Below, piece after piece: positions 1-12,009 of a DNA stretch of 64,000 bases. Source of the stretch: Dermanyssus gallinae (lineage: Eukaryota; Arthropoda; Arachnida; Mesostigmata; Dermanyssidae); assembly GCA_003439945.1 (NCBI GenBank), contig QVRM01005470.1, positions 62,001 through 126,000 on the forward strand. Direction: 5' to 3'. The notes below the pieces were generated by a model that was not told the DNA's origin, searched no databases, and saw only the letters and a list, made by a program, of their open reading frames with translations. Position 1 is the stretch's first letter; every line of letters starts with the position of its first letter. The translations under genes were made by a program, and so were the position numbers.

Positions 1-1012
1 CGAAGAGCCGGACCGTCAGGCGCGATAAAGCTTTCCATAACCATTTTCTCGTAGGGAGCACCACCAGCCCAACGACGAAATAGGATACCTTTTGGCCAGA
101 ACTCACTCTTGCTGCACTTTGCGTACTCGCCGTCACCCAGCACTACACAGAACACGGCATCATTTCCCTGCGTTCGCATTTTGAATACTGCCTTTACACA
201 AATGCTCCTGTTAACGAGCCATGTGTGTAGGTTGACAGCTGACGTTTTCGCCGCCAGCCGTGCTACTCTCAGCGCGCTGAACCTGCCTGGCCCAGCATAC
301 ACTTCAAGATCTCCTACACCATCAGCTGCACTGCCTTTCTGCATACGATGCTTTGTTTTGCCGCTCCTCCTCCGTTGGACGGTGACAAAACCATCGTTGT
401 CTTCCTCGTCTTTTCTTTTCTCTGCCGCTGTCTCCGTTGGCGACGTTGCGGCCGCTGCCGCTTCCCTTGCCGTTCGCGTGTTGTCATCCATCGGCTCATT
501 TTCTTCGAGGGTAGTGGCGGTGTTGTTGTTGCCGCCGCTACTGCTACCGCTGCTGTTAAGACCAGCTGCTGTAGCACTGCGCTTGGCGCCGCAGAGACCG
601 GCCTTGCCGTTCTCTCCGGTGGCGCTGTCGTCGATCGGCTTTGTTGGTACAAGCAGATCTCCGCCTTCCGTCAACCGTGACTTCTTGTTCTTCCGCGCTT
701 TCCGTGAGCAAGTTGCTTCAGGGGAGCCGCTTCATTGCTGGCGACTTGTCGCTGGAGCTCCGTGTGTGATGCCCACAGCTTCACTAAGTTCCACTGTAGC
801 ACACACAAACGTTCCTTCATAAGGACCAAGTTGGGTTCCACTGATTCACAGGACCCGCACGTCACGAACTGTGTGTCCTCGGGGGGCACGGGGTTTAGGC
901 ACCCCCCGTGAAACACAGTAGAGCAGCCTTGGTTACAAATAACCAGTTGTTCTCCCGTTTTAAACGGGAGCGAACACTTTGCACATTCGAACATCACGGT
1001 AGCAGACGACAC
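1..1012 (-). mobile_element. LINE ORF1 region, cut by the left edge of the window
   Basis: Read on the minus strand this is the first ORF of a non-LTR retrotransposon. It opens with a PHD-type zinc finger (671-1012), continues through a low-complexity Ala/Arg-rich stretch (about 310-650, shifted frame), and ends with an open stretch of roughly 80 codons (about 1-245). That last stretch contains YAKCSKSEFWPKGILFRRW, the type of block found at the C-terminal end of ORF1 in CR1/Jockey-like LINEs. At least one frameshift separates the PHD part from the C-terminal part. ORF2 (endonuclease and reverse transcriptase), if it exists, would lie left of position 1. The clade call is inference; the PHD finger and the order of the blocks are seen directly. 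Confidence 0.6.
671..1012 (-). CDS. PHD-finger protein fragment (LINE ORF1 N-terminus)
   Basis: A 113-residue reading frame starting at ATG 1012. Near the N-terminus are Cys and His residues spaced as a C4HC3 PHD finger: CAKC, then 13 residues to ICNQGC, then FHGGC (His plus Cys), then CGSC about 16 residues later. PHD fingers usually bind histone H3 tails. In LINE ORF1 proteins, PHD or RING-like fingers are known, but their role is not settled. The segment after the finger (about residues 60-95) is rich in Leu, Gln and Glu and could form a short helix. The frame ends in basic residues at 671 and reads like a frameshifted protein rather than a natural C-terminus. A host PHD gene is less likely because the downstream blocks look like LINE ORF1. 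Confidence 0.6.
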   Translation of the reverse strand: MSSATVMFECAKCSLPFKTGEQLVICNQGCSTVFHGGCLNPVPPEDTQFVTCGSCESVEPNLVLMKERLCVLQWNLVKLWASHTELQRQVASNEAAPLKQLAHGKRGRTRSHG

Positions 1013-1376
1013 ACGTTTTTGACTTTTTTTTATAGCTTAAAATTTTCTTTTCATTTCCGCAGGTTGACGAAGGTCTGCGGGAGTTCCGTTCCTTTGGCAG
1101 CAAATAGCATGTTTCATTTGCCGACATTCCTTATCGAGCCACGATTTTTGCACCGACGTGTGATTTTTACTCGTCGCAGTTATATGGATTGTCCACCGCA
1201 GTTATATGGATTGTCCACTTCCTGTAAGGTTAATATCTTCACGATAATTGACTGGCTCTAATGCTTGCTCTAGTAAATTAATGTTATGTAAGCGGCTAAG
1301 CCGTATGCCCACGGGTAGAACTACCTTTGAAGTTTGACTACGCTAAATTCCAAAATCCGTTATAATGCTTACAATA
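1013..1376. other. No gene recognised; short tandem duplication
   Basis: I see no coding signature here. A sequence of about 20 bases (gcagttatatggattgtcca) occurs twice in tandem at about 1177-1217. If the LINE to the left is complete at its 5' end, the first part may be its 5' untranslated region. Confidence 0.4.
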
Positions 1377-1468
1377 ATACCTATTTGAAATGCCATTTGT
1401 CTTGCCCCTTCCTTAGTCAAATCACAATTAAAATCAACGCCAATTATAATATGTTATAAGCAAATAAA

Positions 1469-1470
<2 letters not shown>
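1377..1470 (+). repeat. 94-bp direct repeat, copy A
   Basis: This 94-bp sequence (begins atacctatttgaaatgcc, ends aaataaagt) recurs at 4743-4836 with about three mismatches. Both copies run directly into a (TA)n tract. Together they bracket the R1-type element at about 1.55-4.63 kb. See copy B. Confidence 0.9.
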
Positions 1471-1533
<63 letters not shown>

Positions 1534-1539
1534 TATATG
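1471..1539. repeat. (TA)n microsatellite
   Basis: Almost pure TA dinucleotides with one TG interruption. It sits at the 5' truncation point of the R1-type element that follows. Confidence 0.95.
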
Positions 1540-4383
1540 TATAAATATTTCCTCAACTGCCCGCACGAGGAATTCGAACAACTGCTAGATAACCTCACGG
1601 CGTCCATACTAAACCTAAAACCGGGAACAGACTTGCTAATCACCGGAGATTTTAACTCGGCAGCAGTGACGTGGGGCTCTCGGCGAACAGACAAGCGGGG
1701 GAGAGCGCTCTTAGAATGGGCAGCGGCCAACGACCTGTACATTCTCAACGATGGAAAAGAGGCGACTTTCCGGCGGCACAGCTACGAATCATACGTAGAC
1801 ATAACTTTCAGTAACTCTCAGATAGCGCAGAAGGTATCGAGCTGGACGGTTCTCGTGGAAGAGGAAAACCTTAGCGATCATCTCTGCGTAGAGACTCGAC
1901 TAAATCTCGGAATTACTTCCCCGCCGCAGCAACAGAGAAAGCGGTACAAAATTTGGGATGAAGAAAAGTTTAAAAAGGAAATTTGGAACAAAATGAGGCA
2001 ATCCGACTCACCTAAGACCCTGGGGCAGCTTCAGGCCATCCTCAAAGAGGCGTGTGAAAAAACAGCCACGGTGAGGGCGCACCCAAGACGGCTAAGAAAG
2101 CTGCCTACGCACTGGTGGACACAGAACATTGCCGATAAACGCAAATAATGCAACAAAGCCAGAAGGGCACTAAAGCAGACCCACCGAAACAACGAGGAGC
2201 GACTGCAGGCACTGACCAGATACAGAGAAAGCAGAGTAAATCTTAAGAGTGCTATTGCTGACAGCAGAACAAAGTGCTGGAAAGAGCTTTTCGCCCAGGT
2301 CCAAGGGGACCCATGGGGAAAGCCATACAGAATTGTGTGCGGTAACAAGAAAACCGCCGTTACAGGCGTCCTCGATGAACAGGAAACAGTTGACATCCTA
2401 GTTAAGCTTTTCCCGACTCACGACTCGTTCGAGAGGGATACCTACGAAAACACATCAGAAGCAACAGACGATGATTTCCCGGCAAGTCAGCCGTTCGAAG
2501 TTCTCCAAGCGGCAAATAGGCTCAAGACGGGAAAAGCCGCCGGCCCTGACGGCATCCCCCCGGCTGCAGTAAAGCTTCTGTTCAAAGAACATTCAGCTGC
2601 TGTTGCAGAAACCCTTACCTCCGCGATGAGAACAGGAGAGTTCCCACAAGATTGGAAACAAGCAGAAGTGGTCCTTATCTCCAAAGCAAATGGAGGATAC
2701 CGGCCAATATGTTTACTAAGCGCCTTAGCCAAGGGGTATGAAGCCATTATTGAAGAAAGGCTCAGGCTGTTTGCGGAGGAGTGCGGACTCCTGTCACCGG
2801 CACAATTTGGCTTCCGTAAACACAAATCGGTCCTAACGGCAATCCACAGGGTTCTCAGTAGAGCTGAGCAGGTGCGCAGGTCCACCACCTGTACAAGACA
2901 GCTAGTCATGGTAACCCTCTTGGATGTGAGAAACGCCTTTAACAGCCTTCCATGGAAGACCACCTTAGACGCGCTCGTTCGTAAAAATGTTCCGCCATAC
3001 CTAGTTAAAGTAATATCTGGATATCTTAAGGAAAGGTCCGTTTCAAACGGCAAGGTGGTGTTTCCAATGACAGCCGGCGTGCCACAGGGGTCAATCCTGG
3101 GCCCACTGCTATGGAACCTAGCGTATGATGACGTCTTGCGGCAAACCGGTCTACCCCCGGGAATAGACATGATAGCTTACGCTGACGACTTAGCGGTTGT
3201 GGCACAGGCTAAAACGGAGGACGAACTTGAGCTAAACACGAACAAAGCCCTGCACTCAACAGCGGAATGGATGAAGGCCGCGGGGCTGGCACTCGCCCCT
3301 GAAAAAAGTGAGATCATCCTCTTAACTGGCAAGAAGAGAGTCCGACCGCTGCACATACAGATTGCAGGGCAAACAATCCAGTTCGTGAAAGAAGCCCGCT
3401 ACCTTGGGGTGACGCTGGACACGTCCATGACGGGCTTATGTCACTTAAAAAAGGCTGTGGAAAAAGCATCTAAGACGGCAAACGCTATAGCGAGGATACT
3501 TCCAAACGTACACGGACCGCGGGCTCGCACAAGAAAACTACTAATGGCAGTTGCAGAGTCTATCGCGCTCTTCGGAGCTGCCGTATGGGCCAGAACGGTT
3601 CTTAAGACCAAGAAAGCAAAACTACTCCTGCGCAAAACGCAGAGGATCGCGGCCCTTAGGGTAATACAAGGGTACAGAACGATCAGCACAAATGCGGCTC
3701 TGCTGCTTGCCGGAGACATTCCTTGGGACCTTAAGGCGTTCGAGAGACAACGGCTGTGGGACATTGGCACACCTACAGAAATCGACAAAGAACGAGAAAG
3801 AAAAGTCTCTTTAGAAGAATGGCAAGCTGAGTGGGACGCCATTCCCTCCGGGGCCCCCGGAAAGAGCCTGACCAAACTGCTGCCAAACATACAGGCATGG
3901 ATAGCAAGGCCGGGAGGGGATCTAACCTTCTACCTGACACAGATTCTCACGGGGCATGGAAACTTCCAATCATACCTCCACCGAATTGGAAAGGCCCCAT
4001 TAGAAATATGTCTTTTCTGCGAAGATGCCCTGGAAGACGGTCCAGAACACACACTTCTTAAGTGCCAGGCATGGGAGGAGGCCAGAACCGGAGCGATAAG
4101 ACACATTCGCGAGAAATGGTCCAGAGCGGGAATAACCCACCCTGAAGTTCAAGACCCTTCACGAAACTGTCTGAAATGTTTTGTGGAGTACATCCTGGGT
4201 TCGGCTCAAGCATGGGAACTGGGAGCGGAAATAGCACAGGAGGTGCTAAAGACAAAGCACACAAGATGCACGGAAAGGCAGAATCCTTTTGAAGCCAGCA
4301 CGGCTGAAGAAAGCGCAACTTTGAATCAAACGGGTTCGCAAGGGCTGGGACAAAGTGCGCCTGACAGGTGGGGGAACCCGTGA
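1540..4383 (+). pseudogene. R1-type ORF2: endonuclease (partial), reverse transcriptase, zinc finger
   Basis: The protein nicks target DNA and copies the element RNA onto the nick. Reading one frame throughout, I see the endonuclease motifs ITGDFNSA (about 1640), SYVDITF and LSDHLCVE (about 1870), then WWTQ. A TAA stop follows at 2146-2148, after which the same frame stays open to TGA at 4381-4383. RT motifs: KAAGPDGIPPAAVKLL (about 2530), LLDVRNAFNSLPW (about 2920), GVPQGSILGPLLW (about 3080), and the active site AYADDLAVVAQA (about 3175). The thumb has KEARYLGVTLD, and the C-terminus has the zinc finger CLFCEDALEDGPEHTLLKC (about 4015). The single nonsense codon is the only break in this stretch; the N-terminal endonuclease part is missing. 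R1 elements often sit in rDNA, but the flanks here are not rRNA genes. Confidence 0.9.
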
Positions 4384-4633
4384 GCGACCCCGGCCAATTG
4401 ATCCGATAGGGCACTCGCCACTTCTTCTGATGGCTCATAGCACTGTTCTATGGAGACCTGGGCCATCAGAGAGTGAAGCTTAAGGGGGGAGGTGCGTTTA
4501 GTGGGTATGGGTCTCAGCGGCGTAACATCCATCCGCTGGGGTCGAGTCCCACACAGCTCGAGATGGAAACCGAATTTTCCTACTCGTAGCAGTAGTGCGT
4601 AACTGCATTTAACCCTCCTCCACAAAAAAAAAA
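1540..4633 (+). mobile_element. R1-clade LINE, 5'-truncated, with poly(A) tail
   Basis: The element starts inside the endonuclease domain directly after a (TA)n tract and ends in a run of ten A at 4624-4633. It keeps the rest of the endonuclease, a full reverse transcriptase and the C-terminal zinc finger, plus a 3' untranslated region of about 250 bp. The 3' UTR is shared with a minus-strand relic at 37.9-38.1 kb, so this is a multi-copy family. It is the best-preserved R1-type copy in the window. ORF1 and the start of ORF2 are absent, as expected from incomplete reverse transcription. No short target duplication directly abutting both ends was found. Confidence 0.88.
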
Positions 4634-4742
4634 TGCTGCCTAAGAGACTGATGATAAAACTAAGTCGATACAGCTACGTCCGTTTTAACTATAATGTGTT
4701 GGGTGCTTGCAATTATTCTCACTGGTTAGCCTAAGTTCATTG

Positions 4743-4835
4743 ATACCTATTTGAAATGCCATTTGTCTTGCCCCTTTCTTAGTCAAATCACAATTAAAAT
4801 CAACGCCAATTATATTATGTCATAAGCAAATAAAG

Positions 4836-4836
<1 letters not shown>
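4743..4836 (+). repeat. 94-bp direct repeat, copy B
   Basis: About 97% identical to copy A (1377-1470) and likewise followed by (TA)n. The 109 bp between the R1 poly(A) tail and copy B (4634-4742) show only weak similarity to the bases before copy A. The pair could be neighbouring units of a dispersed repeat, or a very long duplication made when the element inserted. Confidence 0.9.
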
Positions 4837-4903
<67 letters not shown>

Positions 4904-4934
4904 GTATAAATATATATATATATACATACATATG

Positions 4935-4974
<40 letters not shown>
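4837..4974. repeat. (TA)n microsatellite with short interruptions
   Basis: TA dinucleotides interrupted by short blocks such as tatgtataaat, which itself occurs twice. It ends at the first base of the fold-back element. Confidence 0.95.
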
Positions 4975-4977
<3 letters not shown>

Positions 4978-5940
4978 GGTCATTCATATCGTTATGTACT
5001 TATTTTGAGCTTTGGTAGAACTCGGCAACAAAATAGTTTTTCCCAATGGAAGGAGGACGCGGAAACGTCTTGTTTAGGAGAGAGAGTAAAATTTATAAAA
5101 GTAGTTATTCTGTCGTTTTTCTCCTACATAGTTGTGCAAATCTACGTTTGCCGGAGAACTAGTTAACACATGAAGGAACCGATATATATACCGGCGTGTT
5201 CGGAAGACATTCTGCACAGCGGAAGACTTTCACTAAGACCAAATAGCCAGATTGAGGACAGTCATAAAAAGTCGACATGTTGTTATGTCTTACGTTAACG
5301 ATTTTTCGTGGAAAATCGTCAACTTTTTCCATTTCGACCAACAATACATGTTCAAAAGACAGTCTCACACAATAGCAAATTTAATGCCCACTATTTTCGT
5401 ACCAAAGTAGTGGTGCTGCGTTATGTACTCGTCAAGTAACTAAGCTTTTTCGATAGCCATATCGAAATCGAAGGCATGCATACTTGCATAGGGTGTATGA
5501 TAAAGTTAGGTACATGTTCTGAGGTTTGGTAGAACTCGACAGGAGAATATTTTTTTCTAAGGAAGGAGGGGGCGGAAACGTCTTGGCAAAATTGTACGGT
5601 TCTGAACGTGAAAACTTGCACGTAAAACATAACAACTATGACTATCGAAAAAGCTTAGCTACTTGACAACTACGTAACGCAGCACCATTACTTTGGTACG
5701 AAAATTGTGGGTATTAAATTTGCTATTACATGAGAGCGGTCTTTTGGACGTACATTTTTGATCGTAATGAAAACATTTTACGATTTTTCATGAAAAGGCG
5801 TTACCGTAACATATCGACTTTGCATGACATCTTTTTAATCTGGTTATTCGCTTTTCGCTACGCAAGCTAGCCGCTGTGCAGAAATTTCCGAACACGCCGG
5901 TATAATCGGTTCCTTCATGCGTTAACTGGTTCTCCTGCAA
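4975..5940 (+). mobile_element. Fold-back non-autonomous element, copy 1 (right end truncated)
   Basis: A non-coding element beginning cagggtcattcatatcg after a TA dinucleotide. The left arm (about 4975-5456) is repeated in inverted orientation from about 5642. For example, the block ending in aagctttttcgatagcc at 5440-5456 is complementary to the block starting at 5644. A 185-bp centre separates the arms and holds a diverged direct copy of the terminal block (about 5494-5585). The right arm stops at about 5940, roughly 180 bp short of the full end seen in copy 2 (42877-47540). The TA flank and the terminal sequence suggest mobilisation by a Tc1/mariner-type transposase; this is inference, since the element has no ORF of its own. 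Confidence 0.85.
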
Positions 5941-6224
5941 TATCTGTATATATATATAAAAATTTTCACAAGTATATATGCAATGTAAAGTTTATTTTCA
6001 CTCTATTGTTAAGTAAAAACATACAATAATATAATATAAGCATTTTACAATGTCAGACCTGTCACAATATTTACAAATGCATATATCAAGATCGACTGCG
6101 TTCCTCCGACAGAGTGTGATTAGAACTACAAAGAGGCAACGCCAACATGATGTTAAGTGGTCACCGACACTCAAGCAATAAGAATAATATAAGCAATATT
6201 GTAGATGTTATATAAGTAATATAT
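5941..6224. other. AT-rich spacer, no gene recognised
   Basis: AT-rich DNA between the fold-back element and the mariner copy, with short TA tracts. No coding signature was seen. Confidence 0.5.
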
Positions 6225-7117
6225 AGGGTCTACAGAAAAGTCTTTTCGGATTGGCGCTTGCGCGGCTTTTACAGCGCCCGCCCCGGCGCCTAGGCATAGA
6301 TCATTGGCTCACTCTTTGTTGTTTTTGCGTAAAAAAGAGCGGGGAATCTGTTGGTCTCAACCATTTTGAAATCTGTTTAGCCGTTTGTTCGTAAAAGTGC
6401 TGCAAAATAGAGGTAGAAAAATGCCAAATTCGGGCGATTCTACTCCATGGGTTTAAAAATAGACTGAGTGCAACGCAGGCTCACAAAAAGTTGTTAAAAT
6501 CGTTTAGAGATGCCTGTTTTACAGACAGAATGTGCCAACAGTGGTTTGAGAAGTTCCGAAAGGAAAACAAAAAAAAGGTTTTATTGTGCATTTGGTGGAA
6601 TGTGGGCGGAATAGTGCACTATGAACTTTTACCGCATAACCAGACGATAAATACGGCCGTGTACTGTCAACAACTCAAAAACGTTCACGAAAGATTGAAG
6701 CAGTCGTACCCTGCACTAATTTCAAGGAAGGGTGTCCTGTTCCACAAAGAGAACGCAAGCCCCACGTGAGTAGGGAGACCCTTTCGAAAATTTCCCAGCT
6801 AAAATAAGAACTTTTGGAACATCCATCGTATTCTCCCGATATAGCACAATCTGATTACCATCTATTCAGATTGATGCAAAAAAAATTAAGTGGTAAAAAT
6901 GCACTTCTATCGAACATGTGCGTTCTGGACTGGAAGAATATTTTGGATTTTTTGGGGAAATTTGGAAGATTATTTAGGAATCGAAAACCTCGTAAATCGT
7001 TGGGCAGAGGTTGTATCTTCCGGCGGAGAATATATAAATAAAAAAATAAGACCTCCCGTGTCTCCTATGTATGTGTTTTCTTTATAGCGCCAAAACCGAA
7101 AAGACGTTTTTGTAGTA
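6225..7117 (+). mobile_element. Mariner transposon, internally deleted (copy 1)
   Basis: About 0.9 kb, flanked on the left by TA. The left inverted terminal repeat (agggtctacagaaaag, then tcttttcggattggcgc) pairs with a diverged right end at about 7084-7117 (gcgccaaaaccgaaaagacg). A related copy with the same ends lies at 47709-48580 in the opposite orientation. The length is well below the usual ~1.3 kb of mariners because the middle of the transposase gene is missing. Confidence 0.85.
6412..7041 (+). pseudogene. Mariner transposase remnant lacking the first catalytic Asp
   Basis: The N-terminal helix-turn-helix region is readable (KCQIRAILLHGFKNRLSATQ, about 6420) but its ATG has become ATA. 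After MCQQWFEKFRK (about 6560) the sequence jumps to VLLCIWW and VHYELLP, so the stretch that normally carries the GDEKW catalytic Asp is deleted. The second catalytic block is altered (FHKENA in place of HQDNA, about 6745). After a frameshift the third block reads SPDIAQSDYHLF (about 6835-6865). The copy cannot make an active DD34D transposase. Sister copy: 47871-48398. Confidence 0.85.
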
Positions 7118-9189
7118 ATATTAGTAGTTGTGATACATGTACACATTGATAAAATAAATCCTTGTTAAAAAAAAATTGTCCTGTCTATTCCTTTTCCCTC
7201 TGACCTCAGCACTGCCCCCGTGGTATCCAACTCTGGTATAACGCAAGCCGTTTCCTCGTACTGTTCAAAAAACATGATTCAATGCGCTCATTTGCCTCGA
7301 ATGCAGCGGTGACAACCTGAGACGTCGCTTCTAAAAAGTGGCAAATTTATTCACTATTTAACACAGTTTTGCGGTATTTTCGTGTGTGTGCACTGAGATG
7401 GATGTCACAAATGAATAAGAGGACAACGCCGAGTTACACCGAAAAACGAGTCAAACTGTTTTAGATTAATTATGCACCCGAACTTGATGAATCATCGCGT
7501 GACGAACATGTTCGTTATCGGCAAAGTCAGTCAACCGCTCAAACAACAGATGCAAGTAGTCGAAGTGACCGTGGCACGAGCGACTGTCCACCTCCTAAAA
7601 CATGGAACAAGCAACTGTGCTACCAATGCCTAAATGACTATTAAACGTTATAGTTGTTTGTATACATTCTAACGAAACGGACGGGTTGACAAGTTGTTTT
7701 CGAGTAACCTCGTGTATTTTGTTGGAGTGATGAACATAACCTTTGTGCGTACTGTTCTAATTCACCCACTTCACTTGAAAGGCCCTCACGGTTTGACCGC
7801 ATTAGACTTGTGTGGACTTCACCGGGCGTGGCCAGCACGCCGGTTGACGCAGGTGTTGTGGCTTCAGATCTAGCAGCTGATCGAACAGATTGCGGCAGTG
7901 GCGGGGCTCTGTGCTACGCCGTGCATGGCGCGGCAGCCCTTGCTGGTTATCAAATGCCTCCAAGCAACAGTATAAATAGAGAGCAGCTAGTTGCTTATTC
8001 CAGTGTCACCCCCATCCAGCGTTGGGTTTTTTGTAAACTAGAGGGGATGTAGGAAGGGCCGAATACATGAATCAACATGCCTTGAAAACAAACAACGACG
8101 GCGCTAAAATGCCAACGCTAAGAAACCGTCAAGCAAGATGTAAACGGCCAATACATTGAAACCAGACACGCCATCCCCCGGTAATGATAGAACTTTACTA
8201 GGCGAACGCGCTCCTGATGGATTCGCGGAAGTCGACAGTCTGGGTTAGAATGTTCACGACCTAAGAGAACAAGGAAGAGCCCTCCAAGGCAAAAATCAAG
8301 CCAAAACTGGAAGTTCTTGCCCGAAGGGACGTCGGACTTCTCATAAATACCCCACACAGTACTTGGTTATTACGGAGCCCGCACAATGCTACAAATGTTA
8401 TAGCGCGGATCAAATGCAAGTTTAGTGTAGTTTGCCAGTCCATTTTGCAAACGCTGCGGGTCTACTGGCCACTTTCGTAAGGCTTGCTTCAGCTCACCCC
8501 GTTGCTGCTAATGTTCGGGTTTGCAGGAAGCCGTATTGTAATTCAGCCCCCTGAAACTCTATAAGATGGAGATTTGAGAGTGGTCCGCAGCCAGCATAGT
8601 AGTAGAATGTCCTACTGCACCACAGGTCAAACTCTGCTTGTCGCTCGAATGGATTGAACCAATCCCGGAAATTTTCCAGTGTTCAAAATGGACTTCGTAT
8701 CCCCACGGCCAAGACGTACAGTGGATGCCGACCGTATCGAATCAAAGCCAGCACCTCCTTCGCAAAAGCCAAACTCAGCGCAACTATCCGCAGATGTTAC
8801 CTTCTACGTCTTGGAACCTGTACTACCTGTCGCCATACTGCAGTGCGCAGGACAATGTCTTAGCTGCAGAAAAGCTCAGTGGATATTAGCTTGCTGGCCA
8901 AGTCGGTTCAGCTAGCTTTCCATGAAAATGCCAAAGAAGATGCGGCATTCTCGCTTTTTCTGTATCAGCACCGGTGCTACGGAATGTGGCCTAAGCCACA
9001 GCTCCAACGCTAGCGCTACAAGGTCTTTCGCTTTTATTCCTCGTTGCATTTCTCTCCTTTCTTCACTCGTAGAAACCGACCCCCATACCTTAAGTGGCAG
9101 TGCGTGGCATCGAAAGAAACTTCTCCGATTTGAAGTTTCAAGCTCAGGTTTTTGTCAAAATGAGAATATCCACTCCTCGGAGTGCGATT
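7118..9189. other. No gene recognised
   Basis: Several ORFs of 60-90 codons occur on both strands, but none shows a domain, a consistent frame or a repeat signature that I recognise. Decayed transposon sequence or intergenic DNA are both possible. Confidence 0.35.
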
Positions 9190-9492
9190 GCGCCTAACAT
9201 TGTTCTAATATGTAATGTCCTTCACGGTTCCACATCACTACCTTGATATCGTACTGTCTGGAGAGCCAGCGCAACAGAACATTTAGCAATTCCTAGAATT
9301 GACTGTGATGACGAAAGTATCACGGCGGATCGATGACTCAGTGACGTTTAAGAAAAACTGCGTCAAGCACAAGTACCTGGACTCCGCGGGAGAAAGCAGA
9401 AAATAAGAAAATGTCTTAGAAAAACTTACACGCGATATCAAGGTAGTGCTGCGGAACCGTGAAGCTCATAGCGCATTAGAACTGTTAGGCGC
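9190..9492. repeat. Imperfect ~60-bp inverted repeat pair, possible small fold-back element
   Basis: The left arm (9190-9251, gcgcctaac ... actaccttgatatcg) matches the reverse complement of the right arm (9433-9492) with scattered mismatches. A spacer of about 180 bp with no obvious ORF lies between. The shape fits a miniature inverted-repeat element or fold-back. No target duplication was identified. Confidence 0.65.
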
Positions 9493-12009
9493 GGTAGCAT
9501 TCCGATGTGTATCATTAAAATCTATTTTTCTTGGACATTTCTATGGATATGACGCACTAGCACAAAGAGGTGAGGGTCAAGGTCGGGATAGCTGAAATTG
9601 GCAAAATGAGAAAAGAAAAATGGCATCATGATTGGGGTTGACGCGGTGCCGAGAAACGTACCGATGATTCTAGTGGAGAACTTTAATGCAAGATTATACA
9701 GGGGTAGCTCAGGCAGAACTAGAGCATTTCTCGGTATTATAACGAAGACATGATACTCGGTAGTAGACAAGCGAGGTACAAATACTGTTGAACGTAGCGC
9801 GTCAGTCGTCTTCTTTTCGTACTAAAAACGTCGATGATGTAACCATATTTAGGAGAAAATACGTTATTTTCATACGTGGATGATATAACTATATATATTT
9901 CGAAGACAATACGACATTCCGGGAAGGGGCACGGCGAAAGAGGCACATTCCCTACATACATACGGTGGCATTGAAGGTTGACGACAGTAGGGAGGGGGCA
10001 GTCGTAGGCCGAGACAAAACTAGATTGTGTCTAGTTTAAATACTTCCCTAACTCGTAGATTCTCATTGGAAGTTGGGGAAGTGCTTATACCAGGAGGAAT
10101 CAGATAGAATTCGATGAGTGTCAAGCCAAGTCAAAAGCACCTTTATTCAACGGTCTAATATGCACAAATATGCATTTTGTACAAAATATTTGACAACTGA
10201 GTGTAATTATAACATACATAAAGTCTGTTAATTTTGTAGACCTTTTGAAGCTCTCCACGATAATTTGCTGTTCATCTTTATCGAGTGCGCAATTTTCTGT
10301 GCTCTAATTTATTAGTTTTAGATTTACTCCACTTCGTAGTTCATTATCTACACATTTAACCATGGTCAGTCCCAAGAGAGCACAGAAATGTACACAAAAA
10401 AATCTGATTAAAAGTGCAATCATTTCGCGACAAGAACAAACATAAAGGCTTTGGTTCACCGACTGGTGCAAAGCAGTGAAAAATGCCCACAGGCTAACCA
10501 GAGAGTAAGCAAAGATTTTTTCCAGTAACGGGACTGTCTGCAATAATGATGAAGAAAATGACGCAAAGAACATACACGGAAGAAACGCAACATGACAAAC
10601 AAAAACGAAAATGGGAACTGCTGCAAAAATCTGATAAACAACCTCATAAATGGCTAAAACGGAAAAGAAAACAGCATTGCTCGCTGAAAACTAAGCGACT
10701 GATTGGACGCTTTGCTAGTGTGGGCACACATTAGCAAAGTGCTTAATCACACAAGGGAATGAGTAGCTCGTGTAGTCACACTCTAAGGAGTTGCGACGAC
10801 ACGCAAAAACCGTCTACAGGCAAAACGACCGGAAACGATAAAACGGAACGAAAAAAATCTAAAGAACACATTGACACTGGCATCATGTTAAAAAGCTTTA
10901 TTTACAAATGCCTGAAATCCGGGGAAGTGCCTAAGGCTAGAAACGAGAATAAATACGCTTATTGTAATACCTACAGGGAGTGCCACAGAAACATCGAGGA
11001 GAATGACACTTAAGAGTTGCTCCTATACGATAATTTTGGGGGTAGTATTAAATAGACTCAAGAATAGAACGGCGGTACCAGAGAAGCAACATAAGCTTAA
11101 AAAATCAAAGTTGACTTATACGGCCATACGCCAATTGCTAGCAGATATTAGACTTATCGGCATCGCAGGGACCGTTATACGCGATTAATAGATTCCAGGG
11201 CCGCCATTGGCGTACACCCTTGGATCAAATACTAAGATACCTATTTGATGGTCATTATACCGTCGAAGGGTAGCAATTCCCGAAACCATAGATAAAGCCC
11301 GAATTTTGTCACGTGTTTTGCAGCACTGAAAGATTCCAGGATCCTCAGGGGTGTTGTAGGTGCGCGAGGCGCTTACGCCAGTGCAATAGATATCACCTCG
11401 CAGCATGTCCAGCCTAGTCAATAGCCAAACTAGCAAGACGGAAAAAGAGTCAGTGATGTACACGAAATGCGAGCTGCGTCTAATAAGCATGTCATGTACC
11501 CAACCAGTATATCAATAATAATAATAATAATAATTATTATTATAAAAGCACGTCGACTCGTATACTGTTTTCATAATAACCATTGCTGAATTTCTGCGTG
11601 AACTTTGAGGTAAATAAAATAGTTGGGATTTGAATCCTCCAAAGTTTGTTCATAGCTGCTTCCAAAGATGTGCTTTTAGTATTAGTGACGACGATTTCGA
11701 ACCTACACAGCGGCTGGATTTGTATGACTATTTTAGCTCTGTGTAAGTTGTATAAGAAAGGCAAGCCGTTGACACCATTTGCATCAATGGGAAAAGCGAA
11801 CTCTTTAAAATGTATTAGAAAATCTCATGAACCGCCAGCTGATACACCCACTTCAACCCCCCAAATAACTCCTCCCCCCCCCTTAAATGGCAACAGCAGT
11901 GGCCGCAGCGGCTGTCTAAACTGGCAGCAGCCCAACCAGCAACGTCATAGCACTATCATCGCAAACAACTTGACAACATTCAGCTTACAACCTCACCACC
12001 CACTTCCAG
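9493..12009. other. No gene recognised; (AAT)n microsatellite
   Basis: The only clear structure is an (AAT)n/(ATT)n run at about 11512-11542. ORFs here (for example 10759-11013 plus, 11185-11490 minus) carry no motif I can name. A C/A-rich stretch at about 11840-12000 precedes the R1 relic and may be its diverged upstream part. Confidence 0.35.
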